A stretch of DNA of 64,000 nucleotides from Hyperoodon ampullatus. Lineage: Eukaryota > Chordata > Mammalia > Artiodactyla > Ziphiidae. The stretch spans positions 101,707,513 to 101,771,512 of the forward strand of contig OX457057.1 in the NCBI GenBank assembly GCA_949752795.1, written 5' to 3'. Made by a program: the position numbers and the translations under genes. The notes below the pieces were generated by a model. The model searched no databases. It had not been told where the DNA came from and saw only the letters and a list, made by a program, of their open reading frames with translations. Shown here in pieces: positions 1 to 10,697 of this stretch (its first letter is position 1; every line of letters begins with the position of its first letter).

Positions 1-560
1 AAAATGAGATAATGCATGTGAAAGTGTTTTGTAAATCATAAAGCCACACAAGTACTCACTGCTCAGATTACTCAGTTAAGAGTCAACGTAGAGTGTCTTG
101 TGTATGTGCTGGGTTTCGGGCAGCCAAGGAATGGGACAGGCTGAGGAGCCCGTCCAGCAAGAAGGAGCAAAGGGATGCTGCACAAATGAAAAGTCATCAT
201 TAGGAAAGTTAATTATTACAAACAAAAGGAACTTGTAGGTATATCAGACTCAAAAAGGGGATATGATGCCTATGGAACCTGGACCCTGTTATGGGATTGA
301 ATCACTGTGAGTGGTCATCAGCAAGCAGAAAATGCAAAGTCAGAGACGGTGTTCAGACTGCAAAGTCATAACACCATGACTGTGTAGAATGAGACCCAAT
401 GCCTAGTTATAGAGCAGGAAGCAAATCTGGGGGTGAGATGCACATCTGCGTCTGGGAAGGTCACTGAGGGATGTTGAAGTCTGAATGGAGCCCGTGTGAG
501 AGGTAGCATCGGTGGGGACCCTTCAATGTCAAAGCCAACTTGGACAGACAATTGATTAAT
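1..560. other. Unassigned non-coding sequence
   Basis: No gene, RNA or clear repeat recognised. The only open frame is a 61-codon minus-strand frame with no visible family features. Base composition is ordinary for mammalian intergenic or intronic DNA. Confidence 0.5.
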
Positions 561-574
561 GAAAAATGTAATGG

Positions 575-700
575 ATATTGGTGAAGTATTTACTGTGTGC
601 TAAGTGCTTCTTCACAACAGTGAATAAGACAGTGATGCACATGTCTTCACAGCTCCTGGACTGGTGGCTAAAAAGATGAATCAACAGGAACCACACTGCA
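575..700 (-). mobile_element. L2 LINE fragment (minus)
   Basis: The stretch reads like the reverse complement of the L2 3' region: an 'actgtgtgctaagtgct' phrase followed by a 'gtgaataagacagtgatgcac' type phrase and 'tcacagctcctgga'. Short and diverged, so the family call rests on the order of these phrases only. Confidence 0.5.
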
Positions 701-814
701 GTGCGGTAGGGCTTGTGCTATAGGAGGACCTTCTACCCAGCCTTTCTTGCAGTGGGGGATGGTCAACTTCTGGAGGGTCCTCAGCCTGGCTGGAGGGACA
801 CCCATCAGGACCGC

Positions 815-1085
815 TCTGCACACCATTGCCACCGCTGTCATCGTCACTCAGCTGGACCACTGCAGGAGGCTCCCAACTGACCTCCTTGCCCCAGGGTCTC
901 TCCCGGCTCCAGCACCCATGTCATTATGTCTCGCTCTATGTCATTGTTTGTTAGTGGACCCATCTCCCCAGACTAGACTGTGAAACTCTCCCTTTCTGGG
1001 GGGATTCAGCCCCTTGAGAACAGAGACAGTGACTTCCTCTTTATAGCTTTGGTACCTACTTCTTGGGTTCAGTAGATGTTTGAGG
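815..1085 (+). mobile_element. L2 LINE 3' end (plus)
   Basis: Matches the L2 order in sense: a diverged form of the reverse-transcriptase stretch that encodes DYCNSLL in the consensus (here around 850-885, 'ctggaccactgcaggaggctcc'-like), then the 3' UTR phrases for 'actagactgtgaa', 'ttgagaacagagacagtg' and 'cagtagatgtttgag'. No intact reading frame is left. The 78-codon frame over it is not a gene. Confidence 0.6.
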
Positions 1086-1089
1086 AGAA

Positions 1090-1530
1090 CAGGGAGAGGA
1101 AAAGGCAGGAAGGCACAAAGGGAGGAAGGAGGTTCCAGGGCTGTCCTCTCCTTCCGAGCTCGTTCTCCATGAGCTTGAGAGGTGAGTGCCCCCGACACTG
1201 GGAGTTTGCACAGGTGTAAGCTCTCCCTGAAGCAGCAGCTTCCCTCATGGGACGGCCAGCAGCCAGAACCCAGGCCAGTTCTCCTTTTTTTTGCACACAG
1301 TTTTCTTTGCAGGTCTCCTGGGAACAGGACCTTGTTGCCAACTTTGCGTGCCCTGGAGCAAGTCTCACTGGATTCTCCCTCTAATTCACCTTTGCCTTGG
1401 GCTGCAGCCTCTGCAGGGCACTCACCTCCAGGCCTTACCACCCACAGAAATAATAAACAGCAGCACTGTTTACGGAGCCTTTGGCACTCACCCTACACGG
1501 CACAAATGCAGTGGTTTCAGCCTTCAAAAC
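1090..1530. other. Unassigned non-coding sequence
   Basis: Several overlapping open frames (86-166 codons) lie here on both strands, none with a recognisable domain. Overlap of long frames on both strands without any homology suggests chance in a moderately GC-rich stretch rather than coding. Confidence 0.45.
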
Positions 1531-1539
1531 AATGATTCC

Positions 1540-1915
1540 CAACGCATTTAATGAGAGCCAGGCTTTGTGCTGGGGGCTGAGAAGACATGGTAACGACTTC
1601 TGTGCCTCAGAAACTGGCTACTTATTTGGGGTGGGGCAGTGGGAGGCGGCCAAGGGTAGGGTGATAAGACAGGCATGCGTTTCCCTCTACTACCTACTGC
1701 CTGAGGAGTTTAGGATAAGTGCCTTAAGAGAGGGGTGCTTCATGAGAATTCCAAGGAGGAAGCGGTCATACTCCAAGGAGGGGGCTTTGAAGAGGCGCCA
1801 TCAAGTGGTAGCATTTGAGGTGGCCTCAGAGGAAGGGCTGGACGGAGAGGGTGTTCCAGGAGGGGGACTGGCAGGACCCCAGGTGTAGAGATGGTCAGGT
1901 ACAAGTGCATTCAGG
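1540..1915 (-). mobile_element. L2 LINE fragment (minus)
   Basis: The series 'gccaggctttgtgctgggggctgag', then 'gaggtggcctcagaggaagggctgg' and 'gtgttccaggaggggg' follows the order of an antisense L2 3' region. The 135-codon plus-strand frame over it is a shadow of the repeat. Confidence 0.55.
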
Positions 1916-2061
1916 AAAGAGCTACTAGGTTAGTTTCATGAGAATATAAATTGCCTCTAAGGGTGCACAGGGAAATAAAAGTTAAAAAACCCCAATCAGG
2001 CCATATTGCTGAGGGAGCTCTTTTGAGTTGAGGTAAACTTGTTGAAGCTGTGCAGGTAATT

Positions 2062-2220
2062 GCTAACATTTATTGATCTAACAGTACAACAACCCTGCAG
2101 ATTAGGACTGATGTCTCCATTTTACAGATGAGGAAACTGAGGTTGAAATACACAATTTGTCCAAGGTCACACACCTAGAAAGCGGTAGAGCCAGAACTTG
2201 TACCAAAGTCTGTCTGGCTC
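2062..2220 (-). repeat. MIR SINE (minus)
   Basis: The MIR core in reverse: 'ccattttacagatgaggaa' (around 2117-2135), then the antisense tRNA-like part with 'ccaaggtcacacacctag' and 'ggtagagccagaac'. An ancient mammal-wide SINE. Confidence 0.85.
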
Positions 2221-2259
2221 TTGTACCAAAGGTCATGCCCTTGACCTTTGTCACTGAGG

Positions 2260-2600
2260 TGATGGCATGAAAGTGGATGAGCCTGACGAGGGAGACAGCA
2301 CAGATGAAAAAGGTCTGAGGTTCAAGGCGGCATCACTGCATACTCAGGGGCTGGGAGAATGAAGAGAAGCCAGTGTAGGAGAGAGACTGAGTAGAACTGG
2401 GAAAAGTCCTCATCTCTAAATCCAAGAGAGGAGGATGGACCAAGAAGGAGGGGGCAGGCAGGACCCTCAAACACGCAGAGAGGTTGGGAAGACGAGGGAA
2501 AGAGCTGGAGCGGGGCTGGGAGGCTTTCGCCGTGGAGCACAAGTCAGCGAGGGGAGGGGAGGCCATGAAACAAGGCTGCTCACTGAAGAAACTGGGTGCT
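2260..2600 (-). mobile_element. Probable L2 fragment (minus)
   Basis: Purine-rich sequence with phrases such as 'gtggatgagcctgacgaggg' and 'ggagagagactgagtagaac' that resemble the antisense coding part of L2. Diverged; a unique purine-rich stretch cannot be excluded. Confidence 0.4.
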
Positions 2601-2680
2601 CAACAGGCAGCTGGGGTGGGCAGGAGGCAGGAGGGAGAAAGAGAAGCAGGGTGAAGGGAAGGTTTTTTTTCAATGTATTT

Positions 2681-2873
2681 TTTTTTTTTTTTTTTTTTGC
2701 GGTATGCGGGCCTCTCGTTGTGGAGCACAGGCTCCAGACACGCAGGCTCAGCGGCCATGGCTCACGGATCCAGCCGCTCAGCGGCATGTGGGATCTTCCC
2801 GGACCGGGCCACGAACCCGTGTCCCCTGCATCGGCAGGCAGACTCTCAACCACTGCGCCACCAGGGAAGCCCC
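2681..2873 (-). mobile_element. CHR SINE, short form (minus)
   Basis: A poly(T) tail on the left leads into the antisense body and ends at the tRNA-like head 'gccaccagggaagcccc'. The target duplication ttcaatgtattttt is seen at 2669-2682 (merging into the tail) and 2874-2887, so the insertion is well preserved. Length near 190 bp matches the internally deleted cetacean form. All open frames crossing it are SINE translations. Confidence 0.93.
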
Positions 2874-2887
2874 TTCAATGTATTTTT

Positions 2888-3345
2888 AATTATGAAATAT
2901 TTTGAATGTACAGAAAATAATATAATTGGCAACCACGAACCACCGCTCGGACTTAAAATGTTAACATTTCTGATGCTTGCTGTAGACCTTTCTTTCTTTC
3001 TTTAAAAAAAAAAAAAAAAAAAAAAAGACATGTAAGCTTACAGATTTGGCTAACCCTCCCCTTTCTCATCCTCACTGGCCTCTTTCCCTCCTCACAGGTG
3101 ATTACCGTCCTTCAGTGAGTATCCCCTTGTGTTTAAAACAGCATATTTATTGCACATATCTGTACCAATGCAGCTTGTAGAATTCTTTTGTATGTTTTAA
3201 AATTCACCTAAAAGGTATCTCCTATAAATACATGTATGCAATCTTTTTAAACCCCAGCATTATTTTGGAGACTGCCCAGGATGATCATAGAGCTCTGGTT
3301 CCTTCATTTTAACTACCGCTATATTCATAAGCCATGACCCTCCCC
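2888..3345. mobile_element. Old interspersed repeat, possibly L1M type
   Basis: AT-rich sequence with phrases reminiscent of an old L1 3' region ('aaaatgttaacatttctg', 'ccttcatttt'), interrupted by a T-rich then 23-bp A run at about 3004-3027. The family is an inference from texture and a few phrases. Confidence 0.35.
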
Positions 3346-4042
3346 TCCTGAGGGTTGTTTCCACTCCTCACTCTTACACACAGCGTGGGGCATCCTTGCT
3401 CAGGCCTCCCTGTGCCCACGCGGGAGGGTCCTCGACAGACCCCGGAAGTGGGGTAAGCTGTGCATCATGGTACGTCTGTCTTCAGTTTCACCGGGCGCTA
3501 GGGCTCCTCAAAGTGAGGAGTGTGTGTGGTGTGGCTGCTCCATTCCTGATTCTCCTCAGTGTTTGTTTCCAGAAGGGGAAAGATAGGCGTCTGGGCAGAG
3601 GCTGACGGTGTGATGGGGAGAGAGAACCAGCCTATTTAGGATGAGGACAGACGTGTGGGGAGGAGAGGGGACAGGGCTTCTCGGAGAGGAGCAAGGAGAC
3701 GAGATACCGAGTGACATGGAGAGAGTTGGCTTTAGAAAGGATCCCTGTCTTGTTGGGAAGGTGAGGGTGACGGGCTGGGAAGTAGCTCCGAGTTTGAGAA
3801 GGAAGAAGAGGGGAAATAGCCAGCGCTAAAGGGGATTTGGCATGAAGGCAGTGAGAGATGGCGGAGATATATGGCTGGGAAGTGAGGGCCAGCTGAAACT
3901 GCCGGGGTCCACAGCGAGTCGCCTCATGGCCAGCATCCCCTATCCTCCTCCTCCTGGACGATGTTTGTCCACTGCTAACAGCTAACAACTCTGCACTTTT
4001 TTGATCCCTTACTATGCACACTTGACAGGCATCTTCCTATTT
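3346..4042. other. Unassigned non-coding sequence
   Basis: No recognisable repeat or gene. A 129-codon minus-strand frame (3632-4021) and short plus-strand frames lack domains, signal peptides or splice context and are taken as chance. Confidence 0.45.
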
Positions 4043-4055
4043 CACAACCATCTTT

Positions 4056-4255
4056 TTTTTTTTGCGGTACGCGGGCCTCTCACTGTTGTGGCCTCTCCCG
4101 TTGCGGAGCACAGGCTCCGGACTCACAGGCTCAGCGGCCATGGCTCATGGACCCAGCCGCTCTGCGGCATGTGGGATCCTCCCGGACCAGGACACGAACC
4201 CACGTCCCCTGCATCAGCAGGCGGACTCTCAACCACTGCGCCACCAGGGAAGCCC
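4056..4255 (-). mobile_element. CHR SINE, short form (minus)
   Basis: Full short CHR element flanked by a perfect 13-bp target duplication cacaaccatcttt at 4043-4055 and 4256-4268. Head sequence at the right end, T-rich tail at the left. Low divergence from the other short copies suggests a fairly recent insertion. Confidence 0.95.
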
Positions 4256-4510
4256 CACAACCATCTTTAATTGCATGATAGGCTTAAAGCAAAAAGACTT
4301 CAGGGTTTTGGTTGATATAAGGTTTATATTAGTAGGTGCTGTGTGTGTGGTATGGCTGACCCCAAAGATGATACTCCTTAGGCCAAATGAATAAAAGCAC
4401 AGCGTTAGCAGGAGAGGAGGGGAAACAGTCTGGCCGCTCTGCTGTGGTCAGGTCCAAGAAGCAATCTTCTTTTCTGTCCTAGGTGAAGAGGATAATTAGA
4501 GCTGCTTCTA

Positions 4511-4690
4511 TTTGTTAGGCACCTACTGTGTGCTAGCCTCCTGTGAGATGCTTTGCATGCGTTCTTTTTTAATCCCAACCACAATCCTGAAAAGTTGGTG
4601 TTATTATCTCCATTTTACAAGCAAAAAAATTGAGCCTCCAAGAGGCTGTCACAGGCCAAGATCACTGGGAACGGGTGTGGTTAACACCCA
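4511..4690 (-). repeat. MIR SINE (minus)
   Basis: Antisense MIR: 'ggcacctactgtgtgctag', 'ttattatctccattttaca', 'attgagcctccaagaggct', then 'caggccaagatcactgg'. Confidence 0.75.
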
Positions 4691-5794
4691 CTGAAAAGAA
4701 GACCTATGGGAAGTAAGAACACTCTCTTCAAATATCAGAAAGGTCATCATAATAGTCGTTTTATCCAACTAGCCCAAAAATGTAGAACAAGGCTCTCAAT
4801 AGAGGTGAGGTAAGTTACACAAAGAGAGGGAGTTCCACTTAACAAAGGGAAGAACAGTCAGCCCTGTGCCAGTATGTTTTGCGTTACCTGTGGTGGTAGT
4901 GAGCTCCCTGTTTCTGGAGGTGTTCAAGCAAAGTCTGGTTAAATGTTGGGTGGGGTTTTATGGAGGATGCAAGTGTTAGAGGAGTGGAATAGATGCTCCT
5001 CATAATATTTTCCAACATTCAGATTTTGTTCCAGTTTTCAGCAAGATAAAAAAGAAGAAAAGTTATGAGGGAAGACGTTCAAAGGCCTTGGAATGGCTGG
5101 CCATGGGTCAAAGCTCCACGTGCCATATCTTAGAAGATGAGAGGGGTTCTTCTGGCCACTGGGGCGAGGGGTAGAACTGGAGCCCTGCCCCACCCACCTC
5201 TGACCTGGAGAAGTCTCCTGGAGAAGTTAGAGGAAGAAGTTAGTGTGTGCTTTTCTGCCTGAGCAGCTCCCCATCCATTTTTCACAAGCTCTGTCTCAGG
5301 CAGGTGTCTGGCTATGGTTTGAATCTGATTTGTTTGCATTTCTGCAGCAGGCGGCTGCTGCAACTGATTGCAGAGGGAGAGATTTGCTTTGCACATAATT
5401 TAATCCAATGAGTTTGCCCGCCGCCCGCCCCCGCCCCCCACCGCCCCAGAAGGGGAATCAACACGCTTTCTTCCAACCTTGCCTTCGCTTGGTCATTAGC
5501 AGGGATGCTGCTCTGTGCACCTCGTTAGATTCATGGGATCACAACTCAGGGGTGATTTACTGTAACTCCTGATATTAAAAACCTCTGAGTGAGACATGTG
5601 GAATGAATAATGCTCTGTAGTGAATTTGTTAATGAATTTCCTCTCTGCTCTCAAAATAAAGGGATTGGGGAAAAAAAGCGGGGGGAGTGGGGGAGTTGGA
5701 CCAGAAAAAGACCACGAAACTGTGCAAATAGGGGTTCTTGATGATTCTGGAGAGAAAACAATCAGAAATTGCTGTTTTAAAAAATTCCACTTTT
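4691..5794. other. Unassigned non-coding sequence with a C-rich run
   Basis: About 1.1 kb without recognised repeat or gene. A short GC-rich run of CCGCC/CCCGCC units lies at 5417-5447 inside otherwise AT-rich sequence; it is too short for a CpG island. A small 88-codon minus-strand frame at 5130-5396 has no recognisable features. Confidence 0.45.
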
Positions 5795-6045
5795 GGGCTT
5801 CCCTGGTGGCGCAGTGGTTGAGAGTCCGCCTGCCGATGCAGGGGACACGGGTTCGTGCCCTGGTCCGGGAGGATCCCACATGCCGCGGAGCGGCTGGGCC
5901 TGTGAGCCATGGCCGCTGAGCCTGCGCGTCCGGAGCCTGTGCTCCGCAACGGGAGAGGCCACAACAGTGAGAGGCCCGTGTACCACAAAAACAAACAAAC
6001 AAACAAACAAACAAATAAATAAAACATAAATAAATAAATTCATAA
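5795..6045 (+). mobile_element. CHR SINE, short form (plus)
   Basis: Begins with the tRNA-like head 'gggcttccctggtggcgcag' and runs through 'gagaggcccgtgtaccac' to a long tail made of AAAC then AAAT repeats (about 5986-6045). The tail is longer and more complex than in other copies. No clean target duplication seen. Confidence 0.93.
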
Positions 6046-6130
6046 AAAGAAAAAGCATACCAGAAAGATGCCAAGCCGTCTTCTACCCTGAAATTAATGA
6101 CAGTCCCTACTGAGAATAGAAAGTGGAACT

Positions 6131-6345
6131 TTTTTTTTTTTTTTTTTTTTTTTGCGGTACGCGGGCCTCTCACTGTTGTGGCCTCTCCCGTTGCAGAGCA
6201 CAGGCTCCGGACGCGCAGGCTCAGCGGCCATGGCTCACGGGCCCAGCCGCTCTGCGGCATGTAGGATCCTCCCGGACCGGGGCACGAACCCGTGTCCCCT
6301 GCATCAGCAGGCGGACTCTCAACCACTGCGCCACCAGGGAAGCCC
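6131..6345 (-). mobile_element. CHR SINE, short form (minus)
   Basis: Left T-run of about 25 bases, antisense body, head ending 'ccaccagggaagccc' at 6345. It lies about 85 bp from the plus-strand copy to its left, so the two form an inverted pair (5795-6345) that could fold as a long imperfect hairpin. The 276-codon frame over both is SINE-derived. Confidence 0.93.
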
Positions 6346-6589
6346 TGAAATTCTTAATTTTGAAAAAGGAGCCCCCTCGCTTTCATTTCGTACTGGGCCT
6401 TACAAATTATGTAGCCAGACCAACCGACCAGTAATTCTTTCATTGATCCATCACCTGCCCTGTGTCTTCTGCCCTTTCCAACTCTGGCTTTTCTCAGAGG
6501 AAAAAACGATAAGATGTTTGCTCTACAAATATGTGTATTAGGTAAAACTATGTGTCTGTGTTTTAGAAAGATGGACAATTTATTGCTTT

Positions 6590-6965
6590 TTACACCTGAT
6601 TAAAATATAATACATGTTAATTGTGGAGAAATTGAGAAGTACAAAGAAGAAAAAAAATTATCCATATACCTACCACACGACAGCATAGCTTTCCAGTCCT
6701 CCTTTGTACATATTTTTGTTTTCCTCTATCTTTATATCATTGACAATATGTGGAAATAACGTTTTGGAAAGTGCTTTTAAAAAATTCCCAACATAGCAGG
6801 AGTTTTCCCCATATTTTTTCCCCCAGATTTTATGGTACTCTAGTGTACAAGGATACTGTCATTTACTCAGTCCCTTACTGTTGGGTCATTTTATGTTTAT
6901 TATAAATAACACTCCAAAGAGAACACACAGATATAAACAAAACAAAACAGATGATTTTCTTGGGA
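6590..6965. mobile_element. Old L1-type fragment
   Basis: Phrases such as 'aatacatgttaattgtgga', 'aagaagaaaaaaaattatcc', 'tccttactgttgggtcatt' and 'tattataaataacactcc' follow the order of an ancient L1M-like 3' region. Diverged; subfamily and strand not assigned. Confidence 0.45.
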
Positions 6966-7446
6966 TAGTTCCTAGAAATCAGACTTAGACCTCTGGCACA
7001 CATCACAAATAGGCCTCTGGAAAACTGTTCCAATTTCCAGTGGGGAAGAGAGGAGGGAGGGGGTTAAAGGGAGGGTGGAAGAAAATAGAAGACAAGGGAG
7101 CTCTGCTTGGGCCTTTGGGCTCTGGGCCAACAGCGGAGTTTCTCTTTCAGGTTCAGATCGTGGTCTACAGTACAGTGATTTGGAACAGAGCTAGTTTTCC
7201 ACTAATCCAGAACATTTCCAGCGTTCTGATCCTGGTATTTCCTGCCTCTGCCAGTGCTGTCACGGGCGATCTGACAGCTGGCGGAAGGAGGGCTCCCAGG
7301 AGCTGTGTCACATTCGGTTGCTGTAGGACAAGGGCACTGTCTGCCCCTGCAGAGTTGCTACTGCGGACGTTTTAGGGAGCTAGGCTTGGCTTCACATCTG
7401 TACTCCTTCCAAAGTCTCCTGAGCGGAGGAAAAAAAGCATTCCAAA
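6966..7446. other. Unassigned non-coding sequence
   Basis: No repeat recognised. A 111-codon plus-strand frame (7040-7375) shows no known domain and no supporting splice or translation context. Confidence 0.45.
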
Positions 7447-7565
7447 CTTGATAGCCTCTTCTGGTTGAGAAAAAGGAGGCTGGGAACTTGAGAGCCTCTT
7501 CTGATTGAGAAAAAGGAGGCTGGGAACTTGAGAGCCTCTTCTGGTTGAGAAAAAGGAGCCTGGAG
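7447..7565. repeat. 40-bp tandem repeat, about 3 copies
   Basis: Three head-to-tail units of 40 bp start at 7447, 7487 and 7527; each begins 'cttgagagcctcttctg' and continues into 'gttgagaaaaaggaggctg'. Units differ by one to three bases; the last is cut at 38-39 bp. A minisatellite rather than a transposon. Confidence 0.93.
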
Positions 7566-8655
7566 AGGCCGCTGCCCTCTGCAGATTCATTCCGAATGTA
7601 AAATGATCTCTGTTTGCATTCGCAGAATGAGTCTGCCAGTCGCTGTCTTGATCATGTAGACTTTTATTTAGGTTTGGGGGAGGGGGAATGGTGCGTGGTT
7701 GGTCTGTTTACTACAGAGGCTGAGGCCTGTCTGACTGTGTGGGAGAAGCTGCCATATGCTGCTGGTGGGGAGGGAGCTCTCGAGATCTCTTTGAAATGCA
7801 AGTTGAGAATCTCTGGATGTTTCCACGCTGGGTCTGTGGCCAGGGTAAGTCCCAGAAACTGGTTTCTGCTAGGGGAGAGGGGAGGTGAGGAGTGTGCTCT
7901 GGGCGGCGTGGGGTTGGGAAGTGCCTGTAGAGACCAGCAGTGCAGCAGACCCCAAAGGCTCCTCAGCCCCTGCCCGGTCTGGGGCCAGGAAGGAGTGGGG
8001 GACAGGGGTCTGGCTTTCTGTTTAGTTGCCGTGGTTCTTCTTGGCTTGGATGACCCTCTCTTGACGAGGTGATTTTTCCCATCTGCTGCAGATAAAAGAT
8101 TTCTGAGTTAAATCATTTCCCCTGGACTTCTTTCTGCCTCTGTCCAGAGTTCATCTCCACTCAGTCTTCTGCAAGGTGCTGCTGGCTCCAGGGCTCTGGT
8201 GGGAGGTCACTCATTCCCACTGGCCAGCCCCACAGCCGGCTAGAGTCGCCAAGGACAAACCACTGGCCTTCTGGCTCCTTCTCCCCCTCCCCCAACAGGA
8301 AGAGCAAAGGGCTCCCAGCTCTGCAGACCTGCACGATGAACGCCTTCTGGAGGGAAACTGCTCCGCCGGCCTCTGCCTTTGGTTCTGCCCCAAGGCCACT
8401 AAGTAAACAAAGGCTCCTCCATTAGAGTCTGTGGACACAGTCTGAGCTTCTGCAAGTTCTCCAACAATTGCTTGAATTTTGACTTTTCTATGGTATGGTA
8501 AGCTTTACAAAAGTTCTGACACCATTTATAAAGATACAACTTATTTTTAAGTCGATGTCTTTGCACATGTGTTCTAAGGGATCTTAGGACAATTTTTCTC
8601 CTTTAAAAGGGACAGAACTTCACACAAATTTGAGAAATTCTGCACAGGGCCTCTA
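7566..8655. other. Unassigned, GC-rich non-coding sequence
   Basis: Repeat-poor stretch. Open frames of 152 (7614-8072, plus) and 76 codons (8176-8406, plus) have no recognisable domains. A polypyrimidine tract ending 'cccccaacag' at about 8290-8299 looks like a splice acceptor, but no matching donor or coding exon could be built around it. Confidence 0.4.
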
Positions 8656-8662
8656 ATGACCA

Positions 8663-8880
8663 CAGCTGCCTTTGTTGAGCCCTTGATCAGCGGCAAGCCC
8701 TGTGCTCATTTAACTCCTTCAATAGCGCTATGAAACAGGCATCCCCATCCTCATCCCCGTTTTCCAAAAAAGGAGAAAAAAGCTTCGAGGTAAAATGGCT
8801 GGACAAGGCCACACAGGCCTGGAAGCCAAGAATCAAATGCCAGTCCGATCCCAAAGCCTGTGCTCTTAATTCTATTAGAA
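8663..8880 (-). repeat. MIR SINE (minus)
   Basis: Antisense MIR with 'gagcccttgatcagc', 'atcctcatccccgtttt', 'ggacaaggccacacaggc' and 'gcctgtgctcttaattc' in the expected order. Confidence 0.75.
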
Positions 8881-9149
8881 TCTCCCTGTGAGAGGCATCA
8901 TTCTAGGTAGTGTGGGGATGAGGGTGGAAAGTTTAATTAATTAAACAAAAATTAATTCCAATGTTCCTGAACGGTTAGTTTATATCCCAGGAGGGGCTAT
9001 AACAGCTGTACACACATAACTAATGAAGGTTGGATTGTGATAACAGCTAAAAATCAAATGCAAGAAAGTGCTGAAGAGCAGAGGAAAGATGAATTCTAGC
9101 TTAATGGGCTGGGATTGAAGAGGGTAGGAAAGAGATCACTCATTTTAAA

Positions 9150-9611
9150 AACTAAAATTTAATTGAGCCGCTACTACGTGCAAGGAATTGTACCAAGAAC
9201 TAGAGACACTGAGTTGAAAAAGACATTGTCTAGTCTACAGAGCATCTCTAGGGTAGACAGATGAATGAACAATGAGAAAGCAATGGAACAGCATTATTGT
9301 AGAGATACACACAAGATGGGAACCTCCTGGCCCCTCCCCACCCCAAGGCTGGTTAGGGAAGCACTTGGTGGGTAGAGAGGGAAGGGAAAGGGGTTGAACA
9401 TTTCAAACAGAGGGAGCAGCTGGAACAAATACAGGGTGAGAGGCTGGGTCCACACAGGGAATTAGAATAGGTTTCACATCGTTGAGGGCAGGGCATGCTC
9501 CTTGGGCAGCGGTGAGTCACAAAGTTTTAAATTTCCTCAATGAGGAAATTGACATTTTCTGGCAACAACGGGGACCTGTTGAAGGTGTTAAGAATGGGAG
9601 TGATGAGAGAC
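9150..9611 (-). mobile_element. L2 LINE fragment (minus)
   Basis: Antisense L2 3' region: 'attgtaccaagaactagaga', 'agacagatgaatgaacaa', 'gagggagcagctggaacaaa', 'gttaagaatgggagtgatga'. It is interrupted on its right by the L1 5'UTR. Confidence 0.6.
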
Positions 9612-10108
9612 CTTCAAGATGGCAGAGGAGTAAGATGTGGAGGTCAGATCCCAGGGAGAGGACTGAGGTTGGCTATGTGAACACAGCCTGAAGGGGGCTA
9701 GTGCACCACAGGTAGCCGGGAGGGAGTCCGGGGAAAAGTCTCGACCTGCCTAAGAGGCAAGGGACCATTGTTTCGGGGTGTGCAAGGAGAGGGGATTCCT
9801 TCCCTGTCTGCCACAGAAGGCAGAGCACCGCCTAAATGAGCTCCAGAGACGGGCGTGAGCTGCGGCTAACAGCGCAGACCCCAGAGACGGGCCTGAACTG
9901 CTAAGGCTGCTGCTGCCGCCACCAAGAAGCCTGTGTGCAAGCACAGGTCACTATCCACACCTCCCCTCCTGGGAGCCTGTGCAGCCCACCACTGCCAGGG
10001 TCCTGTGATCCAGGGACAACTCCCCTGGGAGAACACACGGCGCCCCTCAGGCTGTTGCAACATCACACTGGCCTCTGCCGCCACAGGCTCACCCTGCATT
10101 CCAATTAT
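9612..10108 (+). mobile_element. L1 5'UTR fragment (plus)
   Basis: Starts with the characteristic L1 5' end 'caagatggcagaggagtaag' and contains the cetartiodactyl L1 5'UTR series: 'ccagagacgggcgtgagctg', 'cagcgcagaccccagagacg', 'gctgctgccgccaccaagaa', 'ccaccactgccagggtcc'. It has the GC- and CpG-richer character of an L1 promoter. It ends abruptly at about 10108, where sequence of the opposite strand of L1 ORF2 begins. Short open frames on both strands are not genes. Confidence 0.75.
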
Positions 10109-10685
10109 AACTACCGTATCCTTCTGTATGGAGGATACAGATACATACCATCTGTATGTCTTCTTTGGAGAAATGTCTCCTTAGGTTTTCTGCCCATTTT
10201 TTGATTGGGTTGTTTGTTTTTTTGTTGTTGAATGAGCTATTTGTATATTTTGGAAATGAAGACCTTGTCGGTCGTAAATATTTTCTCCCATTCCATAGGT
10301 TGTCTTTTTGTTTTGTTTATGGTTTCCTTTGCTGTGCAAAAGCTTATAGGTTTGATTAGGTCCCATCTGTTTATTTTTGTTTTTATTTCTATTGCCTTAG
10401 GAGACTGATATAAGAAAACATCAGTACAATTTATTTCAGAGAATGCTTTGCCTATGTTCTCTTCTAGGAGTTTTATAGTGTCTTGTCTTAAAGTCTTTAA
10501 GCCATTTTGAGTTTATTATTGTGTATTGTGTGAGGGTGTGTTCTGACTTCATTGATTTACATGTGGCTGTCCAAATTTCCCAGTACCACTAGCTGAAAAG
10601 GCTGTCTTTTTTATTTTATATTTTTACATCCTTTGTTGAGGATTAATTGACTGTAGGTATATGGGTTTATATCTGGGCTCTCTAT
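10109..10685 (-). pseudogene. L1 ORF2 fragment (minus)
   Basis: Reads on the minus strand as the late part of L1 ORF2; the plus strand shows 'ttttctgcccattttttgat', 'gctatttgtatattttgga' and 'tttcctttgctgtgcaaaag' type phrases, the usual antisense ORF2 series. It carries several stops and frameshifts, so it is dead. It resumes at 11509 after an inserted segment. The join with the L1 5'UTR at its left is in the wrong relative orientation for a simple L1. Confidence 0.85.
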
Positions 10686-10697
10686 TATTTTTTTAAA

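Noticed and set aside
5410..5450. CpG island promoter
   Set aside because: The GC-rich run is only about 40 bp and mainly a C-rich simple stretch in AT-rich DNA.
5496..6326. 276-codon minus-strand open frame
   Set aside because: It runs through two opposite CHR SINEs and their tails; the peptide has the recurring SINE-translation text seen at many other places in the window.
8260..8410. Splice-acceptor-like polypyrimidine tract followed by a short open frame
   Set aside because: No matching donor, no recognised peptide, and such tracts are frequent; not enough for an exon.
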